Positions 17,629-26,266 of a DNA stretch of 64,000 bases are shown piece by piece (positions within the stretch are counted from its first letter, which is position 1; each line of letters begins with the position of its first letter). Source of the stretch: JAXDTI01 sp034090045 (lineage in GTDB: Bacteria > Actinomycetota > Actinomycetes > Actinomycetales > Actinomycetaceae); the NCBI GenBank assembly GCA_034090045.1, contig JAXDTI010000008.1, positions 57,497-121,496 on the forward strand, written 5' to 3'. The notes beneath the pieces were generated by a model that was not told the DNA's origin, made no database searches, and saw only the letters and a list, made by a program, of their open reading frames with translations. The translations under genes were made by a program, and so were the position numbers.

Positions 17629-18245
17629 TCCTCTTTCTGTCCGGCGCTGCTCAGCATAACCTGGGCGTTTTCAACTATATGGTCGATGAATCCGTATTCG
17701 AGTGCCTCCTCAGCAGTGAACCAGTTGTCCCGTTCTGAGTCTTCACGGATCTGTTCTTCGCTCTTACCGGTGCGCGCCGCGATTATACCGGCGAGTTCCC
17801 GCTTCATCTGCAAAATCAGATCCGCATTAATGCGAATCTCGGATGCGGTACCTCCAACACCTCCGAGCGGCTGATGCATCAGCACCCGGGTGTGCGGGGT
17901 CGCGTATCGTTTACCTGGGGCACCTGCGGTGAGCAGCAGTTGCGCCATCGAAGCCGCCATTCCCACACCAACGGTCACCACATCGGGCTGAATATATTGC
18001 ATAGTGTCATAGATCGCCATCCCCGCGGTGATCGATCCTCCAGGGGAGTTAATATACAGGTAAATATCTGATTTCGGATCCTCTGCGGCGAGCAGCAGCA
18101 ACTGCGCGCAAATAGCGTTTGCGTTATCGTCACGCACCTCGGAACCCAACCAGATTATCCGGTTCTTCATCAGCCGGTTAAAGACCATGTCCCCAAGTCC
18201 CAAGGGCTTTGGATCTTCACGCTCGGCAGCGCGTTGTTCACTCAC
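17625..18245 (-). CDS. clpP1: ATP-dependent Clp protease proteolytic subunit ClpP1
   Basis: 206 aa from the GTG at 18245, chosen because AGAGGA lies 6 nt upstream; another GTG 15 nt earlier overlaps that Shine-Dalgarno. The triad is Ser99 (GMAAS), His124 (MHQP) and Asp173. First gene of the clpP1-clpP2-clpX operon, separated from tig by a 198-bp region containing a strong hairpin. I looked for a palindromic ClgR site upstream and did not find a convincing one. Confidence 0.96.
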   Translation of the reverse strand: MSEQRAAEREDPKPLGLGDMVFNRLMKNRIIWLGSEVRDDNANAICAQLLLLAAEDPKSDIYLYINSPGGSITAGMAIYDTMQYIQPDVVTVGVGMAASMAQLLLTAGAPGKRYATPHTRVLMHQPLGGVGGTASEIRINADLILQMKRELAGIIAARTGKSEEQIREDSERDNWFTAEEALEYGFIDHIVENAQVMLSSAGQKEE

Positions 18246-18376
18246 ATTCGTTCCTCTCACTTTGGATGCGCCCCTGAGCGGGGCACTTTCACTCTTTTTA
18301 AACCTATATCAGTGGGGTATGCTCCGGCGCGTCAGCAGCCGCCATTTCACTCTCGGCGCAAAGCAACCTTGATACT

Positions 18377-18412
18377 GGGCGACCCGCAGCCGGAAAAAGC
18401 CGCGGGTCGCCC
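18377..18412 (-). terminator. Hairpin between tig and clpP1, likely tig terminator
   Basis: Perfect 11-bp inverted repeat GGGCGACCCGC / GCGGGTCGCCC with a 14-nt interior that can itself pair. It begins 32 bp downstream of the tig stop. No long U-run follows on either strand, so termination may be imperfect. Confidence 0.6.
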
Positions 18413-18443
18413 TCAATAGTGTCACAGGTTACGCAACCGGGTT

Positions 18444-19760
18444 TCATTCACCCTCAGCGTGTTCTTCATCGGTTGCTGCGGCGGCAGCTTCAGCGGCAGC
18501 CTCAGCTGGATCTTTAGTGAACTCGCTCAAATCCACTTCAGCACCGTCAGCATCCACAACCCGAATCTGACGCAGCAGCGCCACCACGGCCTTATTGCGG
18601 GTCATATCCGCAACAATCATGGAGATTTGGTCACGATCAGAGAGTATCTGACCGGCATCTATACCGTAGGCCTGGGACATTTGGAATACGTATTCAAGGA
18701 GTTCCTGCTGACCAACCTCGGGCTTTACCTCATCGGCGATCCGGTTCATCAGCATGGTTTCACGAAGTGACTTCGTTACCGACTCGGCGAGTTCATCGCT
18801 GCGTTCCAAACCGGCTTCCTCGCGAGCCTGCAACTCCTTTTCCAACACTCCCTCGGGAACCGGGAAGTCGGTGTGCTCGATATAGTATTCAACAAGCCGG
18901 TCGCGTGCCTGAACTGCCTGCTGGGAGCGTTTGGACTTGCCAGCCTGCTCTCGCAAATCTGAGCGCAGCTCCCCGATGCTATCAAACTCGCTGACCAGCT
19001 GGGCGAAATCATCATCCGCTTCGGGCAGTTCCCGTTCTTTCACGGAACGCAGCTTGATGTGTACATCCGCGGTCTCTCCGGCGTGTTCCCCACCTTTAAG
19101 TGTTGAGGTGAAGTCCTTTTCCTCATCAGCTTTCATCCCGGTGAGTGCCTCATCCATCCCCTCCAGCATGGAGTTCGAACCGACCTCATAGGATACGCCC
19201 GAAACCGAGTCGATTTCTTCGCCGTCGATGCTCGCCGACATATCAATCGATGTGTAATCACCCTCAGCGGCAGCCCGATCGACACTGTGCAGCGAGGCAA
19301 AACGCTCTCGTAGCTGATCCAGTTCAGTTTCCACATCGTCATCAGTGACTTCGATATTGTCTACCTGAATCTCGATATCTTCGGGCTTCGGCAAGTCGAA
19401 AGACGGCATCACCTCTGTTTCTGCTGTGAAAACCAGCTGACCGCCATTCTCACCCTCGATATTGGGGGTTTCGGTAACATCAACCTCGGGAGGAGCCATC
19501 GGTGAGAGTTCCTTTTCGGCGATAGCTGCAGAATACCATTCAGAAAGCCCGGCATTAATGGCCTGTTCAATCACATAGCCCCTGCCGATACGCTGATCTA
19601 TGATGCGCGCCGGTACATGTCCAGGACGGAAACCGGGGATTTTCACCTGCTCGCCGATTTCCTTATAGGCTGTCTCCAACCTCGGCTTCATCTCCTCATA
19701 GGGAACCTCGACGGTCAGCTTCACCTTTGTTTCGCTCAGTTGCTCCAGGTCGGTTTTCAC
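18444..19760 (-). CDS. tig: Trigger factor (ribosome-associated chaperone)
   Basis: 438 aa chaperone and peptidyl-prolyl isomerase at the ribosome exit tunnel. The ribosome-binding signature GFRPGHVP is near residue 43, a central FKBP domain follows (about residues 165-245), then the helical chaperone arms. The C-terminus ends in an Ala/Glu-rich tail. The start is a GTG behind AGGAGAG. It lies upstream of the clp operon on the same strand, the common actinobacterial arrangement. Confidence 0.97.
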   Translation of the reverse strand: MKTDLEQLSETKVKLTVEVPYEEMKPRLETAYKEIGEQVKIPGFRPGHVPARIIDQRIGRGYVIEQAINAGLSEWYSAAIAEKELSPMAPPEVDVTETPNIEGENGGQLVFTAETEVMPSFDLPKPEDIEIQVDNIEVTDDDVETELDQLRERFASLHSVDRAAAEGDYTSIDMSASIDGEEIDSVSGVSYEVGSNSMLEGMDEALTGMKADEEKDFTSTLKGGEHAGETADVHIKLRSVKERELPEADDDFAQLVSEFDSIGELRSDLREQAGKSKRSQQAVQARDRLVEYYIEHTDFPVPEGVLEKELQAREEAGLERSDELAESVTKSLRETMLMNRIADEVKPEVGQQELLEYVFQMSQAYGIDAGQILSDRDQISMIVADMTRNKAVVALLRQIRVVDADGAEVDLSEFTKDPAEAAAEAAAAATDEEHAEGE

Positions 19761-19842
19761 TTATCTCTCCTGCGGATATATCGGGCAAATATCAACCTAT
19801 ACAGCCTACTTCATCGGCCAGGCGGAGCGAAAATGCTGGGTC

Positions 19843-20163
19843 TCACAGCAGCCACCCCAACAGGCCGTAGCTGGCGGTGGCGGCAACAATCGTCACCATT
19901 GTGTTCTTCAATGTCAGATGCAAAGTGAAAGCTACAGCCGCCGAAACCAGCGCTGGAACCCACCCCGAGAGTTGCGAAAAATTGACTTCCATCAGCGAGT
20001 AGACAATCAAAATCACCATCACACCCAGCGGCATCATCCGTCCCACATCTCGCATAACCGGGTGGTCTGCATCGTGACGTAGCAGCGCGAAGGGAGCGGC
20101 ACGCAGAGCATAGGTGATAATCGAAACTAACACCAGTACCGCGAACAGATACGGTACAGTCAT
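19843..20163 (-). CDS. azlD: AzlD family branched-chain amino acid exporter subunit
   Basis: 106 aa, three to four hydrophobic segments. The N-terminal YALRAAPFALLR motif is typical of AzlD. It pairs with AzlC to export branched-chain amino acids or analogues; the substrate here is inferred from family. The ATG overlaps the azlC stop by 4 nt. It is the last gene of the long run that starts at hisD. Confidence 0.88.
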   Translation of the reverse strand: MTVPYLFAVLVLVSIITYALRAAPFALLRHDADHPVMRDVGRMMPLGVMVILIVYSLMEVNFSQLSGWVPALVSAAVAFTLHLTLKNTMVTIVAATASYGLLGWLL

Positions 20164-20912
20164 CTTCGGCCTCCATGTTCCCCGCTGGTCATGTCATCAT
20201 CTCGGGCTACCCGGGCACGCTGACGAATGATTGAGCGTAACGCAACATAACCGGTGAAGAGCGTGAGTGAAACCAGGAGCATCAGGTTTTTTCCGGCTAG
20301 GAGACCCACCACGGAACAGGCCAGCGCGACGATAACAATTTCGACTATCGGGTGTTGTCGATAACTGTCGATAAACAGCACTATAAAAAGCGCCGTGAGC
20401 GCAAATGACATAAAGGTCGCATCAAAAGTCACCCAGTGCATAACCAGCACGCCGAGGAGTGTGCCCAATATCCAATAGCAGTGGTCAAAAGCTTCAGTAA
20501 ACAGCACTCTTCTGCCACTCAGAGCTGCCGGATCCCTGGTGGCCACCAGCGCATAGGTTTCATCGGTGATTGCATGTATTCCGTATGCTCGCCCAAGCGG
20601 GGACTCTATGTTGCGCAGCGGAAAAGACAGACCATAAAACACGTGCCGGACATTCACAAACAGCGTCGTAATACCGATTGACACCAGCCCGGTTCCGGCA
20701 GCAACCAGTCCTGCAGCCGCAAATTGCATGGCACCGGTGTACATGAAAACCGATGCCAACATAATCCACCACAGTGGCATCCCCTGGGATACCGCATACA
20801 TACCGTAAGCCATTCCCAGGGGAATATAGCCCGCACAAATCGGCCAGGTGTCACGCAACACCGTGCGAAGCAACGGTTCCGATTGTGAATCCTGCATTTT
20901 TGCTAGGGGCAT
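20160..20912 (-). CDS. azlC: AzlC family branched-chain amino acid exporter subunit
   Basis: 250 aa integral membrane protein with about six segments. The family motifs IPLGMAYGMYA, GAMQFAAAG, LFVNVRHVFYGLS and AITDETYAL are all present. I start it at the ATG at 20912 because that codon overlaps the panD stop (TAATG), with GGGGAGA about 10 nt upstream; an earlier GTG would overlap panD by 31 nt. Confidence 0.9.
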   Translation of the reverse strand: MPLAKMQDSQSEPLLRTVLRDTWPICAGYIPLGMAYGMYAVSQGMPLWWIMLASVFMYTGAMQFAAAGLVAAGTGLVSIGITTLFVNVRHVFYGLSFPLRNIESPLGRAYGIHAITDETYALVATRDPAALSGRRVLFTEAFDHCYWILGTLLGVLVMHWVTFDATFMSFALTALFIVLFIDSYRQHPIVEIVIVALACSVVGLLAGKNLMLLVSLTLFTGYVALRSIIRQRARVARDDDMTSGEHGGRR

Positions 20913-21310
20913 TATTGCGGTTTCTCCCCACAGTTGGCACACGGATCATTTCCGGTACCGGTAATGTGGTTATCGGCATCCACAAACACCACGTTAGGGC
21001 GGTGTTCACCCAGCTCGTCTTCACTTATTTCAACATAGGAGATAAGAATAACCGTGTCGCCGGGACTGACGAGGTGAGCGGCAGCACCGTTAATCTGTAG
21101 GGTTCCGGAACCGGGAGCAGCCGGGATAATATAGGTGGTCAGCCGCGCGCCATTAGTGACATCGACAACGTCTACGGCCTCGTTGGGGAGCATCCCGGCG
21201 GCGTTCAACAGCTCGAGATCTACCGTAACCGAACCGACATAGTTCAAATCGGCGGCGGTCACCGTGGCACGGTGAATTTTTCCACTCATCATCCGTCGTA
21301 GTTTCACCAC
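20912..21310 (-). CDS. panD: Aspartate 1-decarboxylase proenzyme
   Basis: Makes beta-alanine for pantothenate from aspartate. 132 aa. The pyruvoyl-forming cleavage would be at Gly26-Ser27 (YVGSV), with KIHRATVT just before and NGARLTTY and GAAAHL downstream. The start is a GTG (21310 or 21307) behind GGGAG. The C-terminal tail ends in DPCANCGEKPQ, with a CxxC not typical of the family. No panB or panC lies in this window. It is coupled to azlC through TAATG. Confidence 0.94.
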   Translation of the reverse strand: MVKLRRMMSGKIHRATVTAADLNYVGSVTVDLELLNAAGMLPNEAVDVVDVTNGARLTTYIIPAAPGSGTLQINGAAAHLVSPGDTVILISYVEISEDELGEHRPNVVFVDADNHITGTGNDPCANCGEKPQ

Positions 21311-21358
21311 TGGGCTCCCTGGTCGATTATTTCAATAATGCTACTGTAACGCAGCATC

Positions 21359-21859
21359 TCAACGGGTCGCGATTTCAGCGAAACTGGCGCCGGTGAGCTC
21401 AGCCAAATCCGCCGGGGCGAGCGCCACCGACAGTGAGCGTTTACCGCCGGAGACCAGCATTTCCGGCAGCATTACAGCAGAGTAGTCGATGACAGTTGGA
21501 AAGCTGCTGCGTTGTCCAAGTGGAGAGATCCCGCCCTTTATGTACCCTGATATGCGTTGGGCGCGTGCCGGAACCATCATCTCAGCGTGTTTAGCACCAA
21601 CAGCTTTCGCCAGTGATTTCAGATTGAGTTTGTGGGATGCCGGAACAATCGCTACTACCGGTGAACCGTCTGCCTCAACCATGAGGGTCTTGAAAACGGT
21701 GTCCGGGTCGAGCCCCAACACGGCTACGGTGTCGAGCGCGAAACCGTGTTTCATTTCATCGCTGTGTTCATATTCGATAAGTCGATAGTTTGTTCCAGTG
21801 GTGTTCAATATCTCAAGGGCGGCTGTCGCTGCTCTGCCGCTTTTACTTTTCTTTGCCAT
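21359..21859 (-). CDS. ybaK: Cys-tRNA(Pro) deacylase, YbaK/EbsC family
   Basis: 166 aa single-domain trans-editing enzyme that hydrolyses mischarged Cys-tRNA(Pro). Conserved features are the Lys in DTVFKTLMV, KAVGAKHAEM, and GYIKGGISPLGQ with the STYIDYS-like TVIDYS region. The ATG lies inside the 3' end of the SseB-like gene (17-nt overlap), so the two are translationally linked. Confidence 0.92.
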   Translation of the reverse strand: MAKKSKSGRAATAALEILNTTGTNYRLIEYEHSDEMKHGFALDTVAVLGLDPDTVFKTLMVEADGSPVVAIVPASHKLNLKSLAKAVGAKHAEMMVPARAQRISGYIKGGISPLGQRSSFPTVIDYSAVMLPEMLVSGGKRSLSVALAPADLAELTGASFAEIATR

Positions 21860-22577
21860 CTGAGTCTACCTGAAGATCTGCTGGTAACGGCACCAGAGTG
21901 GGGGTATCCATGGCTAGTATTGCACGGGGCAAACCGGCAAGAATCCGCATGAGCTGGGATACCGCCTGTTTCGGGTCGGGCAGATCTGGAGCGAGCGTGA
22001 CATAGATGTTTTCGCTCCCATTCTCCCCTGCTGCGATACCGACAAGTTTGGTTCCCACAACCTCGGTGAAACGCTCAGCCAGCATCTCGACGAGCTCAGC
22101 ATCCTCCCAGGCCGGCAACCATTCGTCTCCCTGCGCGATTGACGCCAACGCCGGTCTCGGAATCACCAATTCGCCGTTTAACATCACCCTGGCGGCACCG
22201 GGGATAACCAGCAGAGCCAAATCTCGACCTGTTACCGGGGCGGGACGGGCGAGTGGCTCAGCGACATTAAAAGAATCAATATCGGTATAGGCTCTAGCTG
22301 CACGTCTCCCGTCAGGCAGTCGCAACTCCTGAATATCAGATATGCCACACCCTGCTGACTTATCCTGTGTCGGCGGGACGGGCTGGCTATGCGGCATAAC
22401 CGGAACCAAGAGCCGAGAATGCGGTAGAGCGCTAACCACCGCTGCCAGCCTTTGAGCGGCTGGGGATCTGAGTGCCGCAGCCAGCATGGAATCAGCGACC
22501 CCGGTGTCTCCGGCAAAACGGTTCGGTCGCAGTCGAGCGGCAAGGGCTGCCGGATTTGGAACTCCGTTCTCAGGCAT
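21843..22577 (-). CDS. SseB-family protein in the his operon
   Basis: 244 aa. I start it at the ATG at 22577, which overlaps the priA stop by 8 nt; longer readings run through priA in another frame. The middle holds an SseB N-terminal-like domain (LLVPVMPH, RAARAYTDIDSF, PRPALASIAQG). SseB-like genes next to hisA/priA are common in actinobacteria; their biochemical role is not established. No membrane segment or signal peptide. Confidence 0.8.
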   Translation of the reverse strand: MPENGVPNPAALAARLRPNRFAGDTGVADSMLAAALRSPAAQRLAAVVSALPHSRLLVPVMPHSQPVPPTQDKSAGCGISDIQELRLPDGRRAARAYTDIDSFNVAEPLARPAPVTGRDLALLVIPGAARVMLNGELVIPRPALASIAQGDEWLPAWEDAELVEMLAERFTEVVGTKLVGIAAGENGSENIYVTLAPDLPDPKQAVSQLMRILAGLPRAILAMDTPTLVPLPADLQVDSDGKEK

Positions 22578-23280
22578 TTGCTGCCGCCAACGCCTCTGGC
22601 AGTGTAAAGGCTGATGAATAGAGCGCCTTTCCGATAATGACCCCCTCGACATCAGTGTTTTCGGCAAGTGCGTACACATCATCCAGAGAGCCGATACCGC
22701 CGCTGGCAACTATGGGTTTATCGGTGAGTTCTCGCAGCTGCTGATACAGTTCTATATTCGGACCGCTCAACATCCCGTCGCGGCTAATGTCAGTCACCAC
22801 ATAGCGCTGTGCGCCCTGATTCTCCAGGCGATACAGAACCTCGGCGGTGTCTCCCCCGTCACTGGTCCAGCCGCGACCTGCAACGCGACCATCGCGAATG
22901 TCCAGACCTACAGAGATTTTTTCGCCGTGCTCGGCGAGTACCCTTTCAGTCCAGTCAGGTTTCTCTAGCGCCGCGGTGCCGATTCCGGCTCGCGCGGCAC
23001 CGGCATCCAGTACCTCCTTTAGTGAGGCATCGTCTCGAATTCCGCCAGTCACTTCTACCTGTATGTCAACGGCAGATGCTATCGCGCGACACAGCTCAGC
23101 ATTCGATCCACGACCGAATGCCGCATCCAAGTCCACTATATGCAGCCAGGATGCACCTTGGCTCAGGAAGGTGCGCGCCATTTCGAGGGGTTCACCATAT
23201 ACCGTTTCTGAACCGGCCTCACCGCGTGTGAGACGAACGGCTTGACCGGAGACGATATCTATTGCCGGGAAAACAATCAT
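22570..23280 (-). CDS. priA: Phosphoribosyl isomerase (HisA/PriA)
   Basis: (beta-alpha)8 isomerase converting ProFAR to PRFAR in histidine synthesis. 236 aa, full length. Asp8 (PAIDIV) and Asp164 (VVTDISRDG) fit the catalytic pair. The GRGWTSDGGD loop (Arg136, Trp138) resembles the mycobacterial PriA loop that lets the enzyme also act as TrpF. Dual HisA/TrpF activity is therefore likely but not proven. It follows hisH directly and overlaps the SseB-like gene. Confidence 0.95.
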   Translation of the reverse strand: MIVFPAIDIVSGQAVRLTRGEAGSETVYGEPLEMARTFLSQGASWLHIVDLDAAFGRGSNAELCRAIASAVDIQVEVTGGIRDDASLKEVLDAGAARAGIGTAALEKPDWTERVLAEHGEKISVGLDIRDGRVAGRGWTSDGGDTAEVLYRLENQGAQRYVVTDISRDGMLSGPNIELYQQLRELTDKPIVASGGIGSLDDVYALAENTDVEGVIIGKALYSSAFTLPEALAAANA

Positions 23281-23291
23281 CTGCCCTCCCC

Positions 23292-23945
23292 TCAGACCGA
23301 CCTAATCCAGTTTCGCAATAACTCGGCACCCACATCGCCGGATTTTTCGGGATGAAATTGGGTGGCGCTGAGAGCCCCGTCTTCGATGGCTGCGACAAAG
23401 CGTTCGCCGTATTTAGCCCAGGACACCAGCGGAGGAACCATTTGGGCATGACCGTCCATAAGTCGGGCAGGGTCGGCAGTTGCAGCAAAGGAATGAACAA
23501 AATAAAAACGCTCACCATCCAGCCCCGCCAGCAGCCTGGAACCGGGAGCCGCAGATACCTGCGACCAACCCATGTGAGGCAGTATTGAGGCTTGTAGGCG
23601 GCGAACTGCACCGGGCCACTGGGCGAGACCGGGAGATCCCTCATCGTCCTCATGCCCCTCCAGACCCCTATCGAACATTATCTGCAGTCCAACACAGATC
23701 CCCAGCACCGGGCGGGAACCGGCGATACGCCGTTCAATTACCGTATCGGCACGGGATTGCCGAAGCAGCCCCATAACCGTGTCGAAAGCTCCCACACCGG
23801 GAACTACCAGTCCATCTGCCTCAGCTGCTGTATGCAGATCTCCGGTCAGTTCCGCTTCAGCTCCGACACGTCCAATTGCGCGGAGGGCGGAACGAACATT
23901 TCCCGAACCGAAGTCGAGAACCACAACGTGCTTCTTCGCGGTCAT
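23292..23945 (-). CDS. hisH: Imidazole glycerol phosphate synthase, glutamine amidotransferase subunit
   Basis: 217 aa class I amidotransferase that supplies ammonia to HisF. Nucleophile Cys84 (GICVGLQ), His198 and Glu200 (FHPEKS) form the triad. The start is the ATG at 23945, overlapping the preceding unknown gene by 4 nt (ATGA); upstream extension lacks family similarity. hisF is not in this window. Confidence 0.96.
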   Translation of the reverse strand: MTAKKHVVVLDFGSGNVRSALRAIGRVGAEAELTGDLHTAAEADGLVVPGVGAFDTVMGLLRQSRADTVIERRIAGSRPVLGICVGLQIMFDRGLEGHEDDEGSPGLAQWPGAVRRLQASILPHMGWSQVSAAPGSRLLAGLDGERFYFVHSFAATADPARLMDGHAQMVPPLVSWAKYGERFVAAIEDGALSATQFHPEKSGDVGAELLRNWIRSV

Positions 23946-24532
23946 TTGTGCAGGTACTTTCCGAGATGTTTTATTGCATCGACCGGTGATATTCGCTGCG
24001 GCGGAATATAGTCTGCACATTCGTTAGGCTCGATAGCGCCGGTTACCAATCCTTCAACCACCGGGTCAAGCTGGTTGAGTAGCAGTCCTCCCGGAACCGC
24101 AGCATCGGGTTTCCCCTTCACGTATCGCTGCGCCAGAACCTGACCGCTGATGCCCTGATCCTCGTATCCCTCAGTGAGCCACGAAAGGATCAAAACCACA
24201 CCGAATGGGAAAACTTTCGACAATTCGCGAGCGAGTTTATCCGCCTCGGGCGGTATAGGGCGCTCCTCCCCGAGTAGCGCATCAAACTCGTCAGCCTCCG
24301 TCTCGGGCAGCCGCAACCAGGCGACTGCGCCGGTACGGGTACCTATAGCTTCGACCTGAACCCCGCCGAGAGCCGCAAGCGAGGTCAGAACCTCGGCTGT
24401 GAGAGCCTGGGTGGCGATTACAGCTAGCTGTCCCGTATGCGCCGACTCTGCCCCTTCCAGGAGTTCTCGCAGCTCATCATCGAAATCTTGGGAGTTCCCG
24501 AACCCCTCTCCCGGCAGCTTGGAATCGTTCAC
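23942..24532 (-). CDS. Conserved-position hypothetical protein between hisB and hisH
   Basis: 196 aa soluble, acidic protein that I cannot assign to a known family. No membrane segment, signal peptide or Cys-rich motif. It begins with a GTG overlapping the hisB stop (GTGA) and ends overlapping the hisH start (ATGA), so it is tightly coupled on both sides and is very likely a real gene expressed with the his enzymes. Residues 30-80 look like an alpha/beta region (LAVIATQALTAEVLTSLAAL). The C-terminal segment ECADYIPPQRISPVDAIKHL is Pro/Ile-rich. A role tied to histidine synthesis is inference from position. Confidence 0.75.
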   Translation of the reverse strand: MNDSKLPGEGFGNSQDFDDELRELLEGAESAHTGQLAVIATQALTAEVLTSLAALGGVQVEAIGTRTGAVAWLRLPETEADEFDALLGEERPIPPEADKLARELSKVFPFGVVLILSWLTEGYEDQGISGQVLAQRYVKGKPDAAVPGGLLLNQLDPVVEGLVTGAIEPNECADYIPPQRISPVDAIKHLGKYLHK

Positions 24533-25122
24533 AACATGCCTTTCGTGGAGGGGACACCGACCACTCGTGGGTCTTTAGCCAGGGCACGACGCAGCGCCAC
24601 CGCTAACGCCTTGAACTGGGCTTCAACAATGTGGTGTGGGTCGCGACCGCGAATCAGATCCACATGGAGACATATGCCCGCATTATGGGCAAATGATTCT
24701 AAAACGTGCCGGGTCATTGAACCGGTGAAGTATCCGCCTATCAGGTGATACTGCTGTCCCTCAGGCTCGCCAGAATGCACAAAATACGCTCTGCCAGCCA
24801 GGTCAACTACGGCACGGGCAAGCGCCTCATCCAGGGGCACTGTCGCGTCCCCGAAACGAGTGATACCGGATTTATCCCCGAGAGCTTCTCGCAGTGCCTG
24901 ACCGAGCACGATAGCGGTGTCCTCCACGGTGTGATGCACATCAATACCGGTGTCGCCACTGGCTTGTACGGTGAGATCCATTAGTGAATGTTTGGCGAGC
25001 GCGGTGAGCATGTGATCATAAAACGGCACGGTCGTATTAATATTTGCCTGACCGCTGCCGTAGGGTTCCAGCTCCACAAGCACCTTTGATTCTTTGGTTT
25101 CGCGCTGTAGTTTCACACTCAT
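24529..25122 (-). CDS. hisB: Imidazoleglycerol-phosphate dehydratase
   Basis: 197 aa single-function enzyme of histidine synthesis, without the HAD phosphatase part found in E. coli. Metal-binding His clusters DVHHTVED and DPHHIVEA are present, along with FYDHMLTALAKH. It starts 1 nt after the hisC stop and overlaps the next gene by 4 nt. Confidence 0.97.
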   Translation of the reverse strand: MSVKLQRETKESKVLVELEPYGSGQANINTTVPFYDHMLTALAKHSLMDLTVQASGDTGIDVHHTVEDTAIVLGQALREALGDKSGITRFGDATVPLDEALARAVVDLAGRAYFVHSGEPEGQQYHLIGGYFTGSMTRHVLESFAHNAGICLHVDLIRGRDPHHIVEAQFKALAVALRRALAKDPRVVGVPSTKGML

Positions 25123-25123
25123 C

Positions 25124-26233
25124 TCAGTTCTCCATAACCTCTCGCAAAGCTTTGCGGAATGCCGCGTCTTCAGTCTCTGAGCCTACACTGACCCGCAGGT
25201 AGCCCGCCGGTCCGACCTGGCGAATCAGCACTCCATGTTCCAGCAATTCGGAAAATATCCGCCGCCTATCAGCAAAGACACCGAAGAGCACAAAGTTCGC
25301 ATCTGAATCAACCGCGGTGAGCCCCTGGGCACGTAGCCAAACCACCAAATCGTTTCGACGGTGTCGCAACTGGCTGATTTGCGCCAGCTGCTCATCGGCG
25401 TGTCGCAGTGCCGCCAACGCGGCTGCCTGGGTTAAAGCAGACAGGTGGTAAGGCAGACGTACCCGCTCAAGGTCACGGCGCACCTCGGGGTGCAAAGCCG
25501 CATATCCTAGACGCAAACCGGCCATACCGAATGCCTTTGACATTGTACGGCAAACCACCAGGTGCGGATTATCGGCGAGCAGTTCCAGCGCCGAGGGCAC
25601 GCCGGTACGCCGGAACTCTCCGTATGCCTCATCGACAACCACCAGCGTCGCAGCACCATTCGGGGCACTGTCGGTACTAGCAGCTAACAACTGCCGTAAA
25701 TCATCCTGAGGAAGCATTGTGCCGGTCGGGTTATTTGGGCTGGCCAGTATCACAACACTGGCTTGCCTGTCCCGCACCGTTTCCAGCAAAGCTGCGATAT
25801 CCACACTGAAATCTGTTCGGCGCGGCACCGTCACGTATTCACACTGAGTGTCACGAGCGTATTCCGGATACATGGAATAGGTCGGGGTTGCAGATACTAC
25901 CACCCGCGCAATCCCATCAGCTACTCCACCGTAGGCTTGCAGCAGCTGCAGCATCACCTCATTTGAGCCATTACCTGCCCAAACCGCTGGTGGACGCACT
26001 CCTGATTCGCGCTCCAGATAGTGCGCGAGCGCCGCAGATAGCTTGGTGAAGTCCCGATCCGGATAGCGGTTTGCTCCCCGAACAGCCTCAGCAACGGCAC
26101 CTGTAATGTCGGCTATCAGCCCCGCGCTCGGCTGGTAGGGATTCTCGTTTACATTCAGCCTGACCGACACATCTAATTGGGGCGCGCCATAGGCTTCGAC
26201 CGGCTCCAAATCCGGGCGCAGTGGAAGCCTCAT
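25124..26233 (-). CDS. hisC: Histidinol-phosphate aminotransferase
   Basis: 369 aa fold-type I PLP enzyme using glutamate as amino donor. NENPYQPS at the N-terminus, SPNNPTGT, and the PLP lysine in TMSKAFGMAGLRLGY are visible. I start it at the ATG at 26233 with GGGGG about 8 nt upstream; a GTG 9 nt earlier sits too close to that site. It follows the symporter gene by 33 nt. Confidence 0.96.
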   Translation of the reverse strand: MRLPLRPDLEPVEAYGAPQLDVSVRLNVNENPYQPSAGLIADITGAVAEAVRGANRYPDRDFTKLSAALAHYLERESGVRPPAVWAGNGSNEVMLQLLQAYGGVADGIARVVVSATPTYSMYPEYARDTQCEYVTVPRRTDFSVDIAALLETVRDRQASVVILASPNNPTGTMLPQDDLRQLLAASTDSAPNGAATLVVVDEAYGEFRRTGVPSALELLADNPHLVVCRTMSKAFGMAGLRLGYAALHPEVRRDLERVRLPYHLSALTQAAALAALRHADEQLAQISQLRHRRNDLVVWLRAQGLTAVDSDANFVLFGVFADRRRIFSELLEHGVLIRQVGPAGYLRVSVGSETEDAAFRKALREVMEN

Positions 26234-26266
26234 ACCGCACACCCCCTATTTCTGTGCCTGAGCGTA

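Noticed and set aside
18246..18376. ClgR operator upstream of clpP1
   Set aside because: No palindrome close to the published ClgR consensus could be read.
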